NCBI GenBank assembly: GCA_016719105.1
Contig: JADKAQ010000013.1
Location: forward strand, 186,001 to 250,000
Reading direction: 5' to 3'
DNA length: 64,000 bases
Source of the DNA: Gemmatimonadota bacterium
GTDB taxonomy: Bacteria; Gemmatimonadota; Gemmatimonadetes; Gemmatimonadales; Gemmatimonadaceae
Positions 25,998 through 34,128 of this stretch are shown here, piece by piece. The notes below the pieces were generated by a model. The model was not told where the DNA came from, did no database searches, and saw nothing but the letters and a program-made list of their open reading frames with translations. Made by a program: the position numbers and the translations under genes. Within the stretch, counting starts at the first letter, position 1, and the number at the start of each line of letters is the position of its first letter.

Positions 25998-27122
25998 CTA
26001 CTCCGCCGCAGCGGGCGCGAGTTCGCCCACGTAGGCGCGCGCCGCATCCACCACGCGCTCGCGCACGCCCTCGAGCGCCCCGGGGATCAACGCTCCAGAC
26101 GCCTTGGCGTGCCCGCCGCCGCCGAATTCGCGCGCAAAGCGGTTCACGTCCACGTCACCCGTGCTGCGGAACGACACCTTCACCTTGCCGTAGCCCAGGT
26201 CGCGGAAGAACAGCGCGAGGCGCGTCCCGGCGATCGAGCGCGGATGCTCCACGATCCCGTCGAGATCCTCGGGACTCACGTCGTATCGCTCCAACGCGTC
26301 GGCGGTCACGCAGATCCAAGAGATCCCGTGCAGCGCGTCGTGTCCAAGCGAGTGCAGCGAGTCGCGCAGGAGGAAGAGGCGGCCCGGTGACACCGAGGCG
26401 TAGATGCGCCGGTACATCTCCTCGGGATCGACCCCCTTGGACAGCAGCGTCGCCGCAATCGCGTGACAGCGCGGCGAGGTGTTGGAGTAGCGAAAGCCCC
26501 CGGTGTCGGTGAGGATCGCCGTGTACAGCGCCTCGGCGATCGCCGGCGTGATTTCGAGGTTGAGCGCCGTCGCAAAGTCGAAGAGCAGCTCGCCCGTGGC
26601 GCACGCCGCGGTGTCGTCGAGCACGATCTCGCCCGCCGGCTCTTCGGTGGGGACGTGATGGTCGATGACGATGCGCGGGATCTTGAGCGAGCGCACGGTG
26701 TCGGCCAGCGCGCCCAATCGCTTCATGTCGCTCACGTCGAGCGCGATGAGCCCGTTCACCGTCTTGAGCGCCGAGGCCCCCTTGGAGGTGGCGTCGGTGA
26801 TGTCAGGCCCCAGGAGATACGAGAAGATCGACGGCCACGGCGTCGGGTTGACGACACGAGCCTGCACTCCAAGCTGCGGCAGCAGACGCGCGAGCGCCGA
26901 CACCGATCCCGCGGCGTCACCATCCGCATTGATGTGCGTGGTGAGCGCGACGAGTGGGGTCGAACGGAGCGTGTCGGCGATGCGCTCGATGGCGTCGCGA
27001 CGCGCGCTAGGAACGGCGAGCAGTCCGGTCAGTGGCACGGAACGTAGGGACAAGCGAAAGCGGCGCTCCAACCGGAGCGCCGCCAGTAAAGTAACAACCT
27101 GAAGGACCGAACGGACGCTCAT
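25998..27122 (-). CDS. DHH-family phosphoesterase (NrnA-like nanoRNase/pAp phosphatase)
   Basis: A DHH/DHHA1 phosphoesterase that degrades short RNAs and/or 3'-phosphoadenosine phosphate. The first metal motif reads LTTHINADGDAAGS (family: PDGDA), then LIALDVSDMKR, the DHH motif in IVIDHHVPTEE, and FRYSNTSPRCH. The C-terminal DHHA1 segment is REFGGGGHAKASGA. The first 27 residues from 27122 are of doubtful reality. A perfect hairpin lies inside that stretch, and GTG at 27041 or TTG at 27053 may be the true start. No cyclic-dinucleotide domain is fused. Fair confidence in the family. Confidence 0.87.
   Translation of the reverse strand: MSVRSVLQVVTLLAALRLERRFRLSLRSVPLTGLLAVPSARRDAIERIADTLRSTPLVALTTHINADGDAAGSVSALARLLPQLGVQARVVNPTPWPSIFSYLLGPDITDATSKGASALKTVNGLIALDVSDMKRLGALADTVRSLKIPRIVIDHHVPTEEPAGEIVLDDTAACATGELLFDFATALNLEITPAIAEALYTAILTDTGGFRYSNTSPRCHAIAATLLSKGVDPEEMYRRIYASVSPGRLFLLRDSLHSLGHDALHGISWICVTADALERYDVSPEDLDGIVEHPRSIAGTRLALFFRDLGYGKVKVSFRSTGDVDVNRFAREFGGGGHAKASGALIPGALEGVRERVVDAARAYVGELAPAAAE
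27060..27083 (-). terminator. Perfect 10-bp hairpin followed by TTTCGCTT on the minus strand
   Basis: GCGGCGCTCC at 27060-27069 pairs with GGAGCGCCGC at 27074-27083 around AACC. On the minus strand the stem is followed by TTTCGCTTGT. It may be a weak intrinsic terminator after the permease gene. If so, the NrnA-like gene starts downstream of it. Confidence 0.4.
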
Positions 27123-27133
27123 CGCCCATCCCG

Positions 27134-27165
27134 CACACGGTCGCCGCAGAACGGGCGACCGTGTG
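27134..27165 (-). terminator. Perfect 12-bp hairpin just after the permease stop codon
   Basis: CACACGGTCGCC at 27134-27145 pairs with GGCGACCGTGTG at 27154-27165 around an 8-base loop, 11 bases past the permease stop. There is no T-run, but position and perfection fit a terminator or mRNA 3' end stabiliser. Confidence 0.5.
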
Positions 27166-27176
27166 TGAATCGGCGG

Positions 27177-28652
27177 CTAGTACTCCGTCCCGTCGCGCTC
27201 GGCGGCCTGCACGCGCGAATGCTGCTTGCCGTACAGGAAGTAGACCGCCAGCCCCAGCGCCAGCCAGATCAGCAGCCGGAGCCACGTGTCGCCCGGAAGC
27301 CCGGACATCATGTAGCCGCAGATCAGGATCGACAGGATCGGGACGAGCGGGACCAGCGGCGTCCGGAACGGACGATGCAGGTTGGGCGAGCGGTAGCGCA
27401 GCACCAGCACGCCGGCGCTCACGATCACGAAGGCGAGCAGCGTCCCGATGGAGACGAGTTCGCCCAGCAGCCCGATCGGGAAGAGCCCGGCCACCACCAT
27501 GGCCACCGCACCGGTGATGATGGTCGAGATGTACGGCGTCTGGAACTTCGGGTGGATCTTGCCGAAGACCGGCGGGAGGAGCCCGTCGCGCGACATCGCG
27601 TAGAAGATGCGCGGCTGCCCGAGCAACATCACGAGCACCACCGAGGCCAGGCCGGCGATGGCACCGAGCGCGATGAGCGGCTTGAGCCAGGCGAGCCCGG
27701 GCCCTGCCTGGGCGATCGCGACGTAGACCGGATCGGGGACGTTGAGGTCCTTGTAGTTCGCCACGCCCGTCATGACGCGCGCCATCAGGATGTACAGCAC
27801 CGTACAGATGGTGAGCGACCCAAGGATGCCGATGGGGAGGTCACGCTGCGGGTTCTTCGCCTCCTGCGCTGCGGTCGACACCGCGTCGAAGCCGATGTAC
27901 GCGAAGAAGATGACGCCGGCCGCGCGCACCACGCCGCTCAGGCCGTAGCGCCCGAACGTCCCTTCGTTAGGCGGAATGAACGGTTCCCAGTTGGACGGCT
28001 GCACGTACATGAAGCCGAAGCCGATCACCAGGAAGACGATCGCGACCTTCACAAAGACGATGATGTTGTTGAGCTTGGCCGATTCCTGGATCCCGATCAC
28101 GAGCAGCGTGGTGAGGATCGCCACCAGGAACATCGCCGGCAGGTTGATGATCGCCCCGCTCGGCACCAGCGTGTGCGTTCCTTCCACGCTGAACGGCGCA
28201 TTGGAGAGCGACGCCGGGATGTTGATCCCCGTGTAGTCGCGCAGGAACGAGGTGAAGTACCCCGACCAGCCCACCGCCACGGTCGACGCGGCGAACAGGT
28301 ACTCCAGGATCAGGTCCCACCCGATGATCCAGGCCACCAGCTCACCCAACGTGGCGTAGCCATAGGTGTAGGCGCTGCCGGCGATCGGGATCATCGACGC
28401 AAACTCGGCGTAGCAGAGCCCCGCAAAGAGGCAGCCGGCACCCGCGAGCACGAACGAGAGGACGATGGCCGGCCCCGCATACTGCGCCGCCGCCGTCCCC
28501 GTGAGGACGAAGATGCCGGCGCCAATGATGGCCCCGATCCCCAGCAGCGTCAGGTTGAGGGCGCCGAGCGTTCGCTTGAGCGTCGGCTCGCCACTCGTGC
28601 CATCGGCCTCCTTCATCAGAAGGTCGAGGCTCTTCTTGGAAAACAGTCCCAT
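27177..28652 (-). CDS. APC-superfamily amino-acid permease (CAT-type)
   Basis: A 491-residue inner-membrane transporter with about 12-14 hydrophobic helices. Family motifs: LGIGAIIGAGIFVLTG in the first helix, ALAEFASMIP-like LCYAEFASMIPIAGSAYTYGY, and IGFDAVSTAAQEAKNPQRDLPIGI. The long form with a C-terminal LVPLVPILSILICGYMMSGLPGDTW is typical of cationic amino-acid transporter relatives. The ATG at 28652 is chosen because CGGAG lies a few bases upstream and the sequence before it is not conserved. The substrate is unknown. The minus strand has TTGACA at 28787-28782, but no convincing -10 box follows, so the promoter is uncertain. Confidence 0.88.
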   Translation of the reverse strand: MGLFSKKSLDLLMKEADGTSGEPTLKRTLGALNLTLLGIGAIIGAGIFVLTGTAAAQYAGPAIVLSFVLAGAGCLFAGLCYAEFASMIPIAGSAYTYGYATLGELVAWIIGWDLILEYLFAASTVAVGWSGYFTSFLRDYTGINIPASLSNAPFSVEGTHTLVPSGAIINLPAMFLVAILTTLLVIGIQESAKLNNIIVFVKVAIVFLVIGFGFMYVQPSNWEPFIPPNEGTFGRYGLSGVVRAAGVIFFAYIGFDAVSTAAQEAKNPQRDLPIGILGSLTICTVLYILMARVMTGVANYKDLNVPDPVYVAIAQAGPGLAWLKPLIALGAIAGLASVVLVMLLGQPRIFYAMSRDGLLPPVFGKIHPKFQTPYISTIITGAVAMVVAGLFPIGLLGELVSIGTLLAFVIVSAGVLVLRYRSPNLHRPFRTPLVPLVPILSILICGYMMSGLPGDTWLRLLIWLALGLAVYFLYGKQHSRVQAAERDGTEY

Positions 28653-28804
28653 CAGGGAGTCTCCGGTGGTCAACGTGAAAAAGGCGATCGCCGCCACGAT
28701 CGCCCGACGGTACACAGGCCAGCGCACTGGCCCTTCTGCCCTGCGTAAGGCGCGGGCAAAGTGCGCCGAAGTTGAGAGGCTTGTCAAGCAATTGCCAACG
28801 AAAA

Positions 28805-28829
28805 CGCGGGCCCCTCACCGGGACCCGCG
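28805..28829 (-). terminator. Intrinsic terminator downstream of guaB
   Basis: On the minus strand CGCGGGTCCC and GGGGCCCGCG form a 9-bp stem with one mismatch and a GGTGA loop. It is followed directly by TTTTCGTT (plus-strand 28804-28797). It lies about 95 bp past the guaB stop and before the permease gene. Confidence 0.65.
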
Positions 28830-28923
28830 AGATCTGACATCCACCTGACACACGCGCTATTGCGCCAGCCACCATCGAGCGCCGGACTCGCGCCGAGTGG
28901 CGCCAATCGCGACCACCTGCGTC

Positions 28924-30482
28924 TCAGACGCTGTAGTTCGGCGCCTCACGCGTGATGGTCACGTCGTGCGGGTGCGACTCGCGCAGACCGGCCGCGGTGA
29001 TGCGAACGAAGTACGACTCGGTACGGAGCTGCGTGATGTCGCCGCATCCCACGTAGCCCATCCCGCTCCGCAGTCCGCCGACCATCTGGAAGAGGACGTC
29101 GCCCACGGGGCCCTTGTACGGCACACGTCCCTCGATCCCCTCGGGGACGAGCTTCTTGGGGCTCATCTCCCCTTCCTGGAAGTAGCGGTCGGCGCTCCCG
29201 TCCTGCATCGCCGAGAGCGATCCCATGCCGCGGATCATCTTGAAGCGACGCCCCTCGAGCAGGAACGACTCCCCCGGACTCTCCTCGGTGCCGGCGAGCA
29301 TCGATCCCATCATGACGCTCGACGCACCAGCGGCCAGCGCCTTCACGATGTCGCCCGAGTACTTGATCCCGCCGTCGGCGATGATCGGGAGCCCGTTGGC
29401 CCCCTCGACGGCGTCCATCACCGCGGTGAGCTGCGGGACGCCGACCCCGGTGACGACGCGCGTGGTGCAGATGGAGCCCGGTCCCACGCCGACCTTGATG
29501 GCATCGACGCCACGCTCGGCGAGCGCCGCCGCCCCTTCGCGCGAGGCGATGTTGCCCGCCACCAGTTGCACCTGCGGAAAGGCCTCGCGCACGCGCGACG
29601 TGGCCTTGAGCACCTCTTCGCTGTGCCCGTGCGCGGTGTCGATGATGAGGACGTCGACTCCGGCATCGACCAGCGCCTGCGCCCGCGTGATCACGTCGGC
29701 CCCCGCGCCTAACGCGGCGGCACAGCGCAGGCGCCCGTGCTGGTCCTTGTTGGCGTTGGGGAACTGCCGGCGCTTGTGGATGTCCTTGATGGTGATCAAC
29801 CCCTTCAGCGTCCCCTCGCCATCGATCACCGGGAGCTTCTCGATCCGGTGCTCGGCCAGGATGCGCTCGGCGTCGTCGAGCGTCGTCCCGAGCGGGGCGG
29901 TGATGAGCCCCTTGGAGGTCATCACCTCGTGGATCGGCCGCTGCACGTTGCGCTCGAACTGCAGGTCGCGGTTGGTGATGATCCCCACCAGCTTCCCGCC
30001 CCATCGACGATCGGGACGCCGCTGATCTTGAAGCGGTTCATCAGCCCCACCGCCTCACGCAGGAGCGCGTCGGGGGTGAGGGTGATGGGGTTGAGGATCA
30101 TCCCGCTCTCGGAGCGCTTGACCCGGTCGACCTCGGCCTGCTGCCGGTCGATCGACATGTTCTTGTGGATCACCCCGATCCCACCGGCACGCGCCATGGC
30201 GATCGCCATCTCGCTCTCGGTGACGGTGTCCATGGCCGCCGAGACCAGCGGGACGTTGAGCGGAATCCCCCGGGTGAACCAGGTGGCCGTGTCGACGTTT
30301 TTCGGGTGGACCAGCGAGTGTCGCGGTGCGAGGAGGACGTCGTCGAAGGTGAGCGCGATGTCCTGTCGAATGCGTACGGTCGGCGCCGCGCCGTTGGATC
30401 CCTGGGGGCCGGTACGCGAAAGCCCGCTCTCCGGTGTGCTCGGAGTCGCGGGCCCGTCGGAAGATCGAGTTGTTGTCGCCAT
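28924..30482 (-). pseudogene. guaB: IMP dehydrogenase (guaB), coding sequence split by a one-base frameshift
   Basis: IMPDH makes XMP from IMP with NAD+, the first committed step of GMP synthesis. The first frame (30482 to about 29997) gives the start RQDIALTFDDVLLAPRHS, NVPLVSAAMDTVTESEMAIAMARAGGIGVIHKNMS and the start of the CBS pair. The second frame (28924-29988) continues with GIITNRDLQFER, the rest of the CBS domains, GVGPGSICTTRVVTGVG with the catalytic Cys, SVMMGSMLAGTEESPGE and the Arg-Tyr flap region. One extra G in the GGGGCGGG run near 29995-30001 would restore IVDGAGKLVGIITN. guaB is normally essential, so a sequence error is the likely explanation. With it corrected the length (about 520 residues) is normal with a 30-residue N-terminal extension. 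Confidence 0.9.
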
Positions 30483-30521
30483 GGCGAAAGCTAGACCGGC
30501 CCTTGGACGACTTCAAGCGGG

Positions 30522-30953
30522 TCAGGACGGCGAGGGATTCTCCGCGTCGTCGGGCTTCGATCCCTCGCCCGGGGCGGGGGCGGTCGTGCCTGGGGTGGTC
30601 GCCCCACCGTTGGCCGGCGTGGTCCCAGTGACGGTCTTGGCCACGTCGCTCGCAGTGCTCACGATGTCGCTAGCCACCGACTTCCCCGCGGCGGCCACGC
30701 CGCTCAGCACCCCGACCGCCTGGTTCAAGAGTCCCATCGTCTGCGAGATCGCCGACGCCGAGACCTTGCCTGCGCGCATCGTATCCTCGATCCCCTCGGT
30801 GAAGCGGGTGAAGATGTTGGCCGTCGACGTCTCCTTGACGCCGTGTCGGGCCGCGATGAAGTCGACGTAGTCGAGGACCGCATATCCCTTCTCGTCGGTG
30901 AGCGTGTCGATCTGGCGCAGGATGCGGTCGCGCAGGTGCGGGGAGAGCGGCAT
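30522..30953 (-). CDS. Unrecognised small protein with Ala/Pro/Thr-rich tail
   Basis: I do not recognise this 143-residue protein. From ATG 30953, residues about 1-60 are helical and charged (LSPHLRDRILRQIDTLTDEKGYAVLDYVDFIAARHGVKE). They are followed by an amphipathic, small-residue-rich part (MGLLNQAVGVLSGVAAAGKSVASDIV) and a low-complexity Thr/Pro/Gly tail. No signal peptide. The stretch before the ATG is a GAGACGG tandem repeat, so I do not extend the gene into it. It sits between guaB and the peptidoglycan enzymes on the same strand. Confidence 0.6.
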   Translation of the reverse strand: MPLSPHLRDRILRQIDTLTDEKGYAVLDYVDFIAARHGVKETSTANIFTRFTEGIEDTMRAGKVSASAISQTMGLLNQAVGVLSGVAAAGKSVASDIVSTASDVAKTVTGTTPANGGATTPGTTAPAPGEGSKPDDAENPSPS

Positions 30954-30961
30954 GGGGAACC

Positions 30962-30997
30962 GAGACGGGAGACGGGGGGAGACGGGAGACGGGAGAG
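30962..30997 (+). repeat. Tandem repeat of GAGACGG
   Basis: Four copies of GAGACGG in two pairs split by GGG, plus a partial copy, immediately upstream of the start of the small minus-strand protein. The same 7-bp unit (reverse complement) forms the array at 43920-43946. Confidence 0.85.
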
Positions 30998-31088
30998 CCG
31001 CGCGCGATGGCGCGCGGCGCAACTCGGGTCTGGTGGTCAATCTACGGCGCGGCGTGGGCTGAGGGTTCAGCGCGGCGCGTTGCCGGGG

Positions 31089-32147
31089 TCAGCCCTGCCA
31101 GCGCGCCTTTTTGCCGCGGGCGTCGATGTGCGCGTAGGACGAGCCGTTCTGCGTGTACACGCCCAGCCCCCCCACGAGGTCCGGGTGCTTGCGCTCGATG
31201 ATCTCCACGGCCAGCTCGATGAGGCGCACGTCTCGGCTGTTGACGCGCCCGTCGCGATTGGCGTCGATGGCGATGTCGGCCGCGTCGCCGTACTGGTGCC
31301 GCGAGTCGGCGGCGGCGCGCGGCACGCGCTGGTTGTAGACGGGGGTGCGGAAGCCCGAGTGCACGTCCACCTCGACCGGCGCCCGCCCCTCGCCACCGTG
31401 CCAGCTCGCGATCTCGTCGAAGATCAGCTCGAGCTTGTCGAGCAGGCGCCCGTCGATCGCTGCATAACGAGGCCAGCTCGTCTGCTCGTCGTGCGTGATG
31501 AAGTCACCCACGCGCATGTGCGCCGACAGCGGCAACTCGGCCAGCGGCTGCTCGATCTCCAGAAAGCCCCGCGGGCGCTCGAGGTCAGCGCCCCACTTCT
31601 CGGCGCGGTACGTCCCGATCTGGTAGCCGTTGATCGCCGTCCCCTGCTTCTCCTCGAACGGCACGAGGACCGCCAGCGTGAGCGAGTCGATCACCGTGGC
31701 CCCACCGCGATTGCGCACGGCGAGTCGATAGAAGCCGGGGCGCGACGGCGCGTTGAACGTGCCGGCCACGACCTTCGCCGTGTCGATCGACGCCAGTTCA
31801 CCCAGCGGGATCCACTCGAAGATCACCGACGACGGAGCCGCATCGAGTTCGAGCGGGAACTGGACGCGCTCGCCCGGAAGGGCGAAGCGCATGTTCACGC
31901 CGCGGCTCCTCCCCAGCGCCGTGGAGGCAAGCCGCGCCACCGGCGGCGCGGGGGGCGGTGCTTCGGGGACCGGCGGGCCGAAGGCCGCATCGGCGCGGCG
32001 CAGTGCCAGCAGCGACCCGGCCGCGAGGATGACGAAGCCGAGGATCGGGATCGCACGCGAGCGCAGCCGCGAAGGACGCGGCGGCGGGACGTGCGACTGC
32101 TGCGGCGACTGCCAGTGCTGGTACACCCGCCCTAGATCCTCCCCCAT
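31089..32147 (-). CDS. Membrane-anchored M15-family peptidase with calcium-loop insert
   Basis: A 352-residue peptidoglycan peptidase. An N-terminal hydrophobic segment at about 33-50 anchors it. Residues 80-160 form an Ig/beta-type domain. The C-terminal peptidase_M15_3-like domain starts around HMRVGDFITHDEQTSWPRY and contains FRTPVYNQ, the metal site SRHQYGDAADI and the final YAHID histidine. Between these metal ligands is DANRDGRVNSRDVRLIE, an EF-hand/dockerin-like calcium loop that ordinary M15 enzymes lack. Predicted activity is D,D- or L,D-carboxypeptidase; specificity is unknown. Its start overlaps the end of its paralogue by 16 bp. Confidence 0.8.
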   Translation of the reverse strand: MGEDLGRVYQHWQSPQQSHVPPPRPSRLRSRAIPILGFVILAAGSLLALRRADAAFGPPVPEAPPPAPPVARLASTALGRSRGVNMRFALPGERVQFPLELDAAPSSVIFEWIPLGELASIDTAKVVAGTFNAPSRPGFYRLAVRNRGGATVIDSLTLAVLVPFEEKQGTAINGYQIGTYRAEKWGADLERPRGFLEIEQPLAELPLSAHMRVGDFITHDEQTSWPRYAAIDGRLLDKLELIFDEIASWHGGEGRAPVEVDVHSGFRTPVYNQRVPRAAADSRHQYGDAADIAIDANRDGRVNSRDVRLIELAVEIIERKHPDLVGGLGVYTQNGSSYAHIDARGKKARWQG

Positions 32148-33058
32148 CGTGCGCGCGAGCCGCGCACATCGACGTGGACGAACGGGCCGTGCGCCGAGGT
32201 CGCGCGATACAGCCCGGCACCACCGATGAGATCGGGATACTTGCTCTCGATGCGCTCCACCGACTCGAGGACGACCTTGGCATCGCGCGTGTCGACGCGA
32301 CCGTCGCGATTGAGGTCATCCATGCGCCCGTCGCCATCGCTGTCGACGAAGACGTCGGCGGCGTCGCCGTACTGGTGACGGGAATCGGTCGCCCGCCCCC
32401 CCTTCCGCCCCACGCCCTGGGCGTTGTACTGCGGCGTGCGGAAACCCGACAGCACCGTCATCGCCCCTACGCGGTAGCCGCGCGACTGCAGGTCGCTGAT
32501 GAGCAGTTCGAGCTTGTCGACCAGTGCCTCGCGCAGGACGAGGTACTTGGGCCACACGGCCTGCTGGTCGTGCGTCAGGAAGTCGCGAATCCGGAAGTGC
32601 TCGGAGAGCGGCGTGTCCTGGTTGTCGGCCGTGACCTCGATGAACCCCTCGGGGGCCTTGTTGCTCGCCCACGCGCTCCGGCGCTCGCCCGGCCAGAAGC
32701 CGACGCGATAGCTCCCGAGCTTCCCGCGCTCGCGCGCCTGGAAGGGGAGGAGGTTGATGAGCGAAAAGCGCTTGCCCGTGGCCGAGTCGGAGGCGTGGTA
32801 GATCCCGGGGCGCTGCGCGGCGGCGTCGCCAAAGAGCTGCTTGAGGATGCGGATGCTGCCATCACGCCGCGGCGAGACGATGCGCGCCTTGAGCTTCCCG
32901 CTCCGGCCGCTCAACGAATCGCTCACCGGCTCGACCGGGCGCGACGCGGCCATCACAACAGAATCGGTGGACAAGGCCGAGGCGGCGCTGGCTGGCGCCA
33001 GTGCGGCCACGGCGACACCGATCAGGGCGGCGCGGAAACTGAGCGAGGAAAAGGGCAC
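32132..33058 (-). CDS. Secreted M15-family peptidase paralogue with two calcium-loop motifs
   Basis: The 308-residue sister of the downstream gene. I choose GTG 33058 because it directly precedes a signal peptide ending PASAASA; the frame stays open to 33211 but that part has no similarity. The peptidase domain has SEHFRIRDFLTHDQQAVWPKYL, GFRTPQYN, metal site SRHQYGDAADVF and a final HVDVRG. After the metal site it carries VDSDGDGRMDDLNRDGRVDTRD, two tandem calcium-binding-type loops. Conserved residues match its paralogue, so this is a tandem duplication. Both probably trim peptidoglycan stem peptides in the periplasm. Confidence 0.82.
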   Translation of the reverse strand: MPFSSLSFRAALIGVAVAALAPASAASALSTDSVVMAASRPVEPVSDSLSGRSGKLKARIVSPRRDGSIRILKQLFGDAAAQRPGIYHASDSATGKRFSLINLLPFQARERGKLGSYRVGFWPGERRSAWASNKAPEGFIEVTADNQDTPLSEHFRIRDFLTHDQQAVWPKYLVLREALVDKLELLISDLQSRGYRVGAMTVLSGFRTPQYNAQGVGRKGGRATDSRHQYGDAADVFVDSDGDGRMDDLNRDGRVDTRDAKVVLESVERIESKYPDLIGGAGLYRATSAHGPFVHVDVRGSRARWGRI

Positions 33059-33230
33059 GTGTGTGATATCCCGTCGTCCTGTGGATGCCGAGGTTCCCGC
33101 GGATCGACGCCCCGAACAGGGCGAGGTCACGCAGGGAAGCGAACGGTTGGAGGAGGGGGGGAGGTCACCCGGCGGCTGGTACTCCCGGGTGCACGGCGAA
33201 AGATCGGTCAAAGTGACGTCTGGTGGGACC

Positions 33231-33259
33231 CCTCCGCGATGACGGAGGTTCCCCCTCCG
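33231..33259 (-). promoter_or_regulatory. Three-way alternative hairpin between transpeptidase and M15 genes
   Basis: The segments CCTCCG (33231-33236), CGGAGG (33243-33248) and CCTCCG (33254-33259) allow two mutually exclusive hairpins using the same middle arm. They lie 12 bp past the L,D-transpeptidase stop. Terminator or attenuator function is possible but unproven. Confidence 0.3.
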
Positions 33260-33270
33260 TAACCGACGGG

Positions 33271-34128
33271 TCAGTAAATGTAGACCGGGGTGCCGACCGG
33301 GACGATGCGAAAGAGCGTCTCGATGTCCTCGTTTCGAAGGCGAACGCAGCCGTGGCTGGCGGCGCTCCCGATCGAACTGGGGACGTCGGTCCCGTGCAAC
33401 GCATAGCCATCCCCGAGGTTGAGCCGGTGTGTGCCGACGACCCCCGGAAAGCGGCGCTGGTTGGTCCCGAACGGTGGGATGATCACGTTGCCGTTCACAA
33501 TCAGGTCCTTCCCCTCACCGGCTTCCAGGACCTCCTCGGCGCCGTCGATCAAGCGCTTCACGACGTTGCTCCCGGTGACCGCGAGAACGCTCCCGTCGGG
33601 GAGCGGGATCTCGTCCGTTCGCTTGAGGTTCACCAGCCCGAGTTTCTTCTTGTGCGCCACCTCGACGTAGTGCCAGTCGGGGGGGACCCAGGCGGGATCG
33701 GACTCCTTGTTCAGGACGACGAGCCGCCCGCGTGGCGTCTCGAACTTCCACTGGTTCCCGCCGCCCTTGGCTAGGACCTTCCCGCTCCCGGTGGCGACAC
33801 GGGTCGTGAAGAGGAGCGAATCGCCGTCGCGGTACCAGAGCCGGCGGTCGGCGATGCTGACGACGAGGTACGCCTTCCCGGCCGAGGAGTCGATCGGCGC
33901 GTCGACGATGGTCTGGAGCGAGTCGGAGACGAGCCCCACCTGGCGCTTGACGTCCTCGAGCCCCTCGAGGTGGCCGTCGAGTACGCGGCGGGTCTGGTCG
34001 CGACTGGAGCGCGCCGTGATGGCGGCGGCGCCCAGCCCCGCGCTCCCCAGCAGGAGCAGGGCGACGAGGGTGACCAGGACGCGGGCCGGGGTGCCGCCGT
34101 GCTTGAGGAAGTGCCGGACGTCGTTCAT
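33271..34128 (-). CDS. L,D-transpeptidase (YkuD family)
   Basis: A 285-residue enzyme that cross-links or anchors peptidoglycan. An N-terminal transmembrane segment lies at about 17-37. A charged helical stretch follows. The YkuD domain covers about 85-285, with VVSIADRRLWYRDGDSLLFTTRVATGSGK at its start. The catalytic block contains ALHGTD, IGSAASHGCVRLRNEDIETLF with the nucleophilic Cys, and the end VPVGTPVYIY. Its start overlaps the stop of the next gene upstream by 4 bp (ATGA), so the two are translationally coupled. That upstream gene is a degenerate relative without the Cys. Confidence 0.9.
   Translation of the reverse strand: MNDVRHFLKHGGTPARVLVTLVALLLLGSAGLGAAAITARSSRDQTRRVLDGHLEGLEDVKRQVGLVSDSLQTIVDAPIDSSAGKAYLVVSIADRRLWYRDGDSLLFTTRVATGSGKVLAKGGGNQWKFETPRGRLVVLNKESDPAWVPPDWHYVEVAHKKKLGLVNLKRTDEIPLPDGSVLAVTGSNVVKRLIDGAEEVLEAGEGKDLIVNGNVIIPPFGTNQRRFPGVVGTHRLNLGDGYALHGTDVPSSIGSAASHGCVRLRNEDIETLFRIVPVGTPVYIY

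Noticed and set aside
27165..28748. 527-codon open frame antisense to the amino-acid permease
   Set aside because: Its protein is rich in Arg/Glu/His with no motifs; the opposite strand encodes a clear permease.
28759..28787. TTGACA on the minus strand as a permease promoter
   Set aside because: No acceptable -10 box at 16-18 bases; only the -35-like word is convincing.
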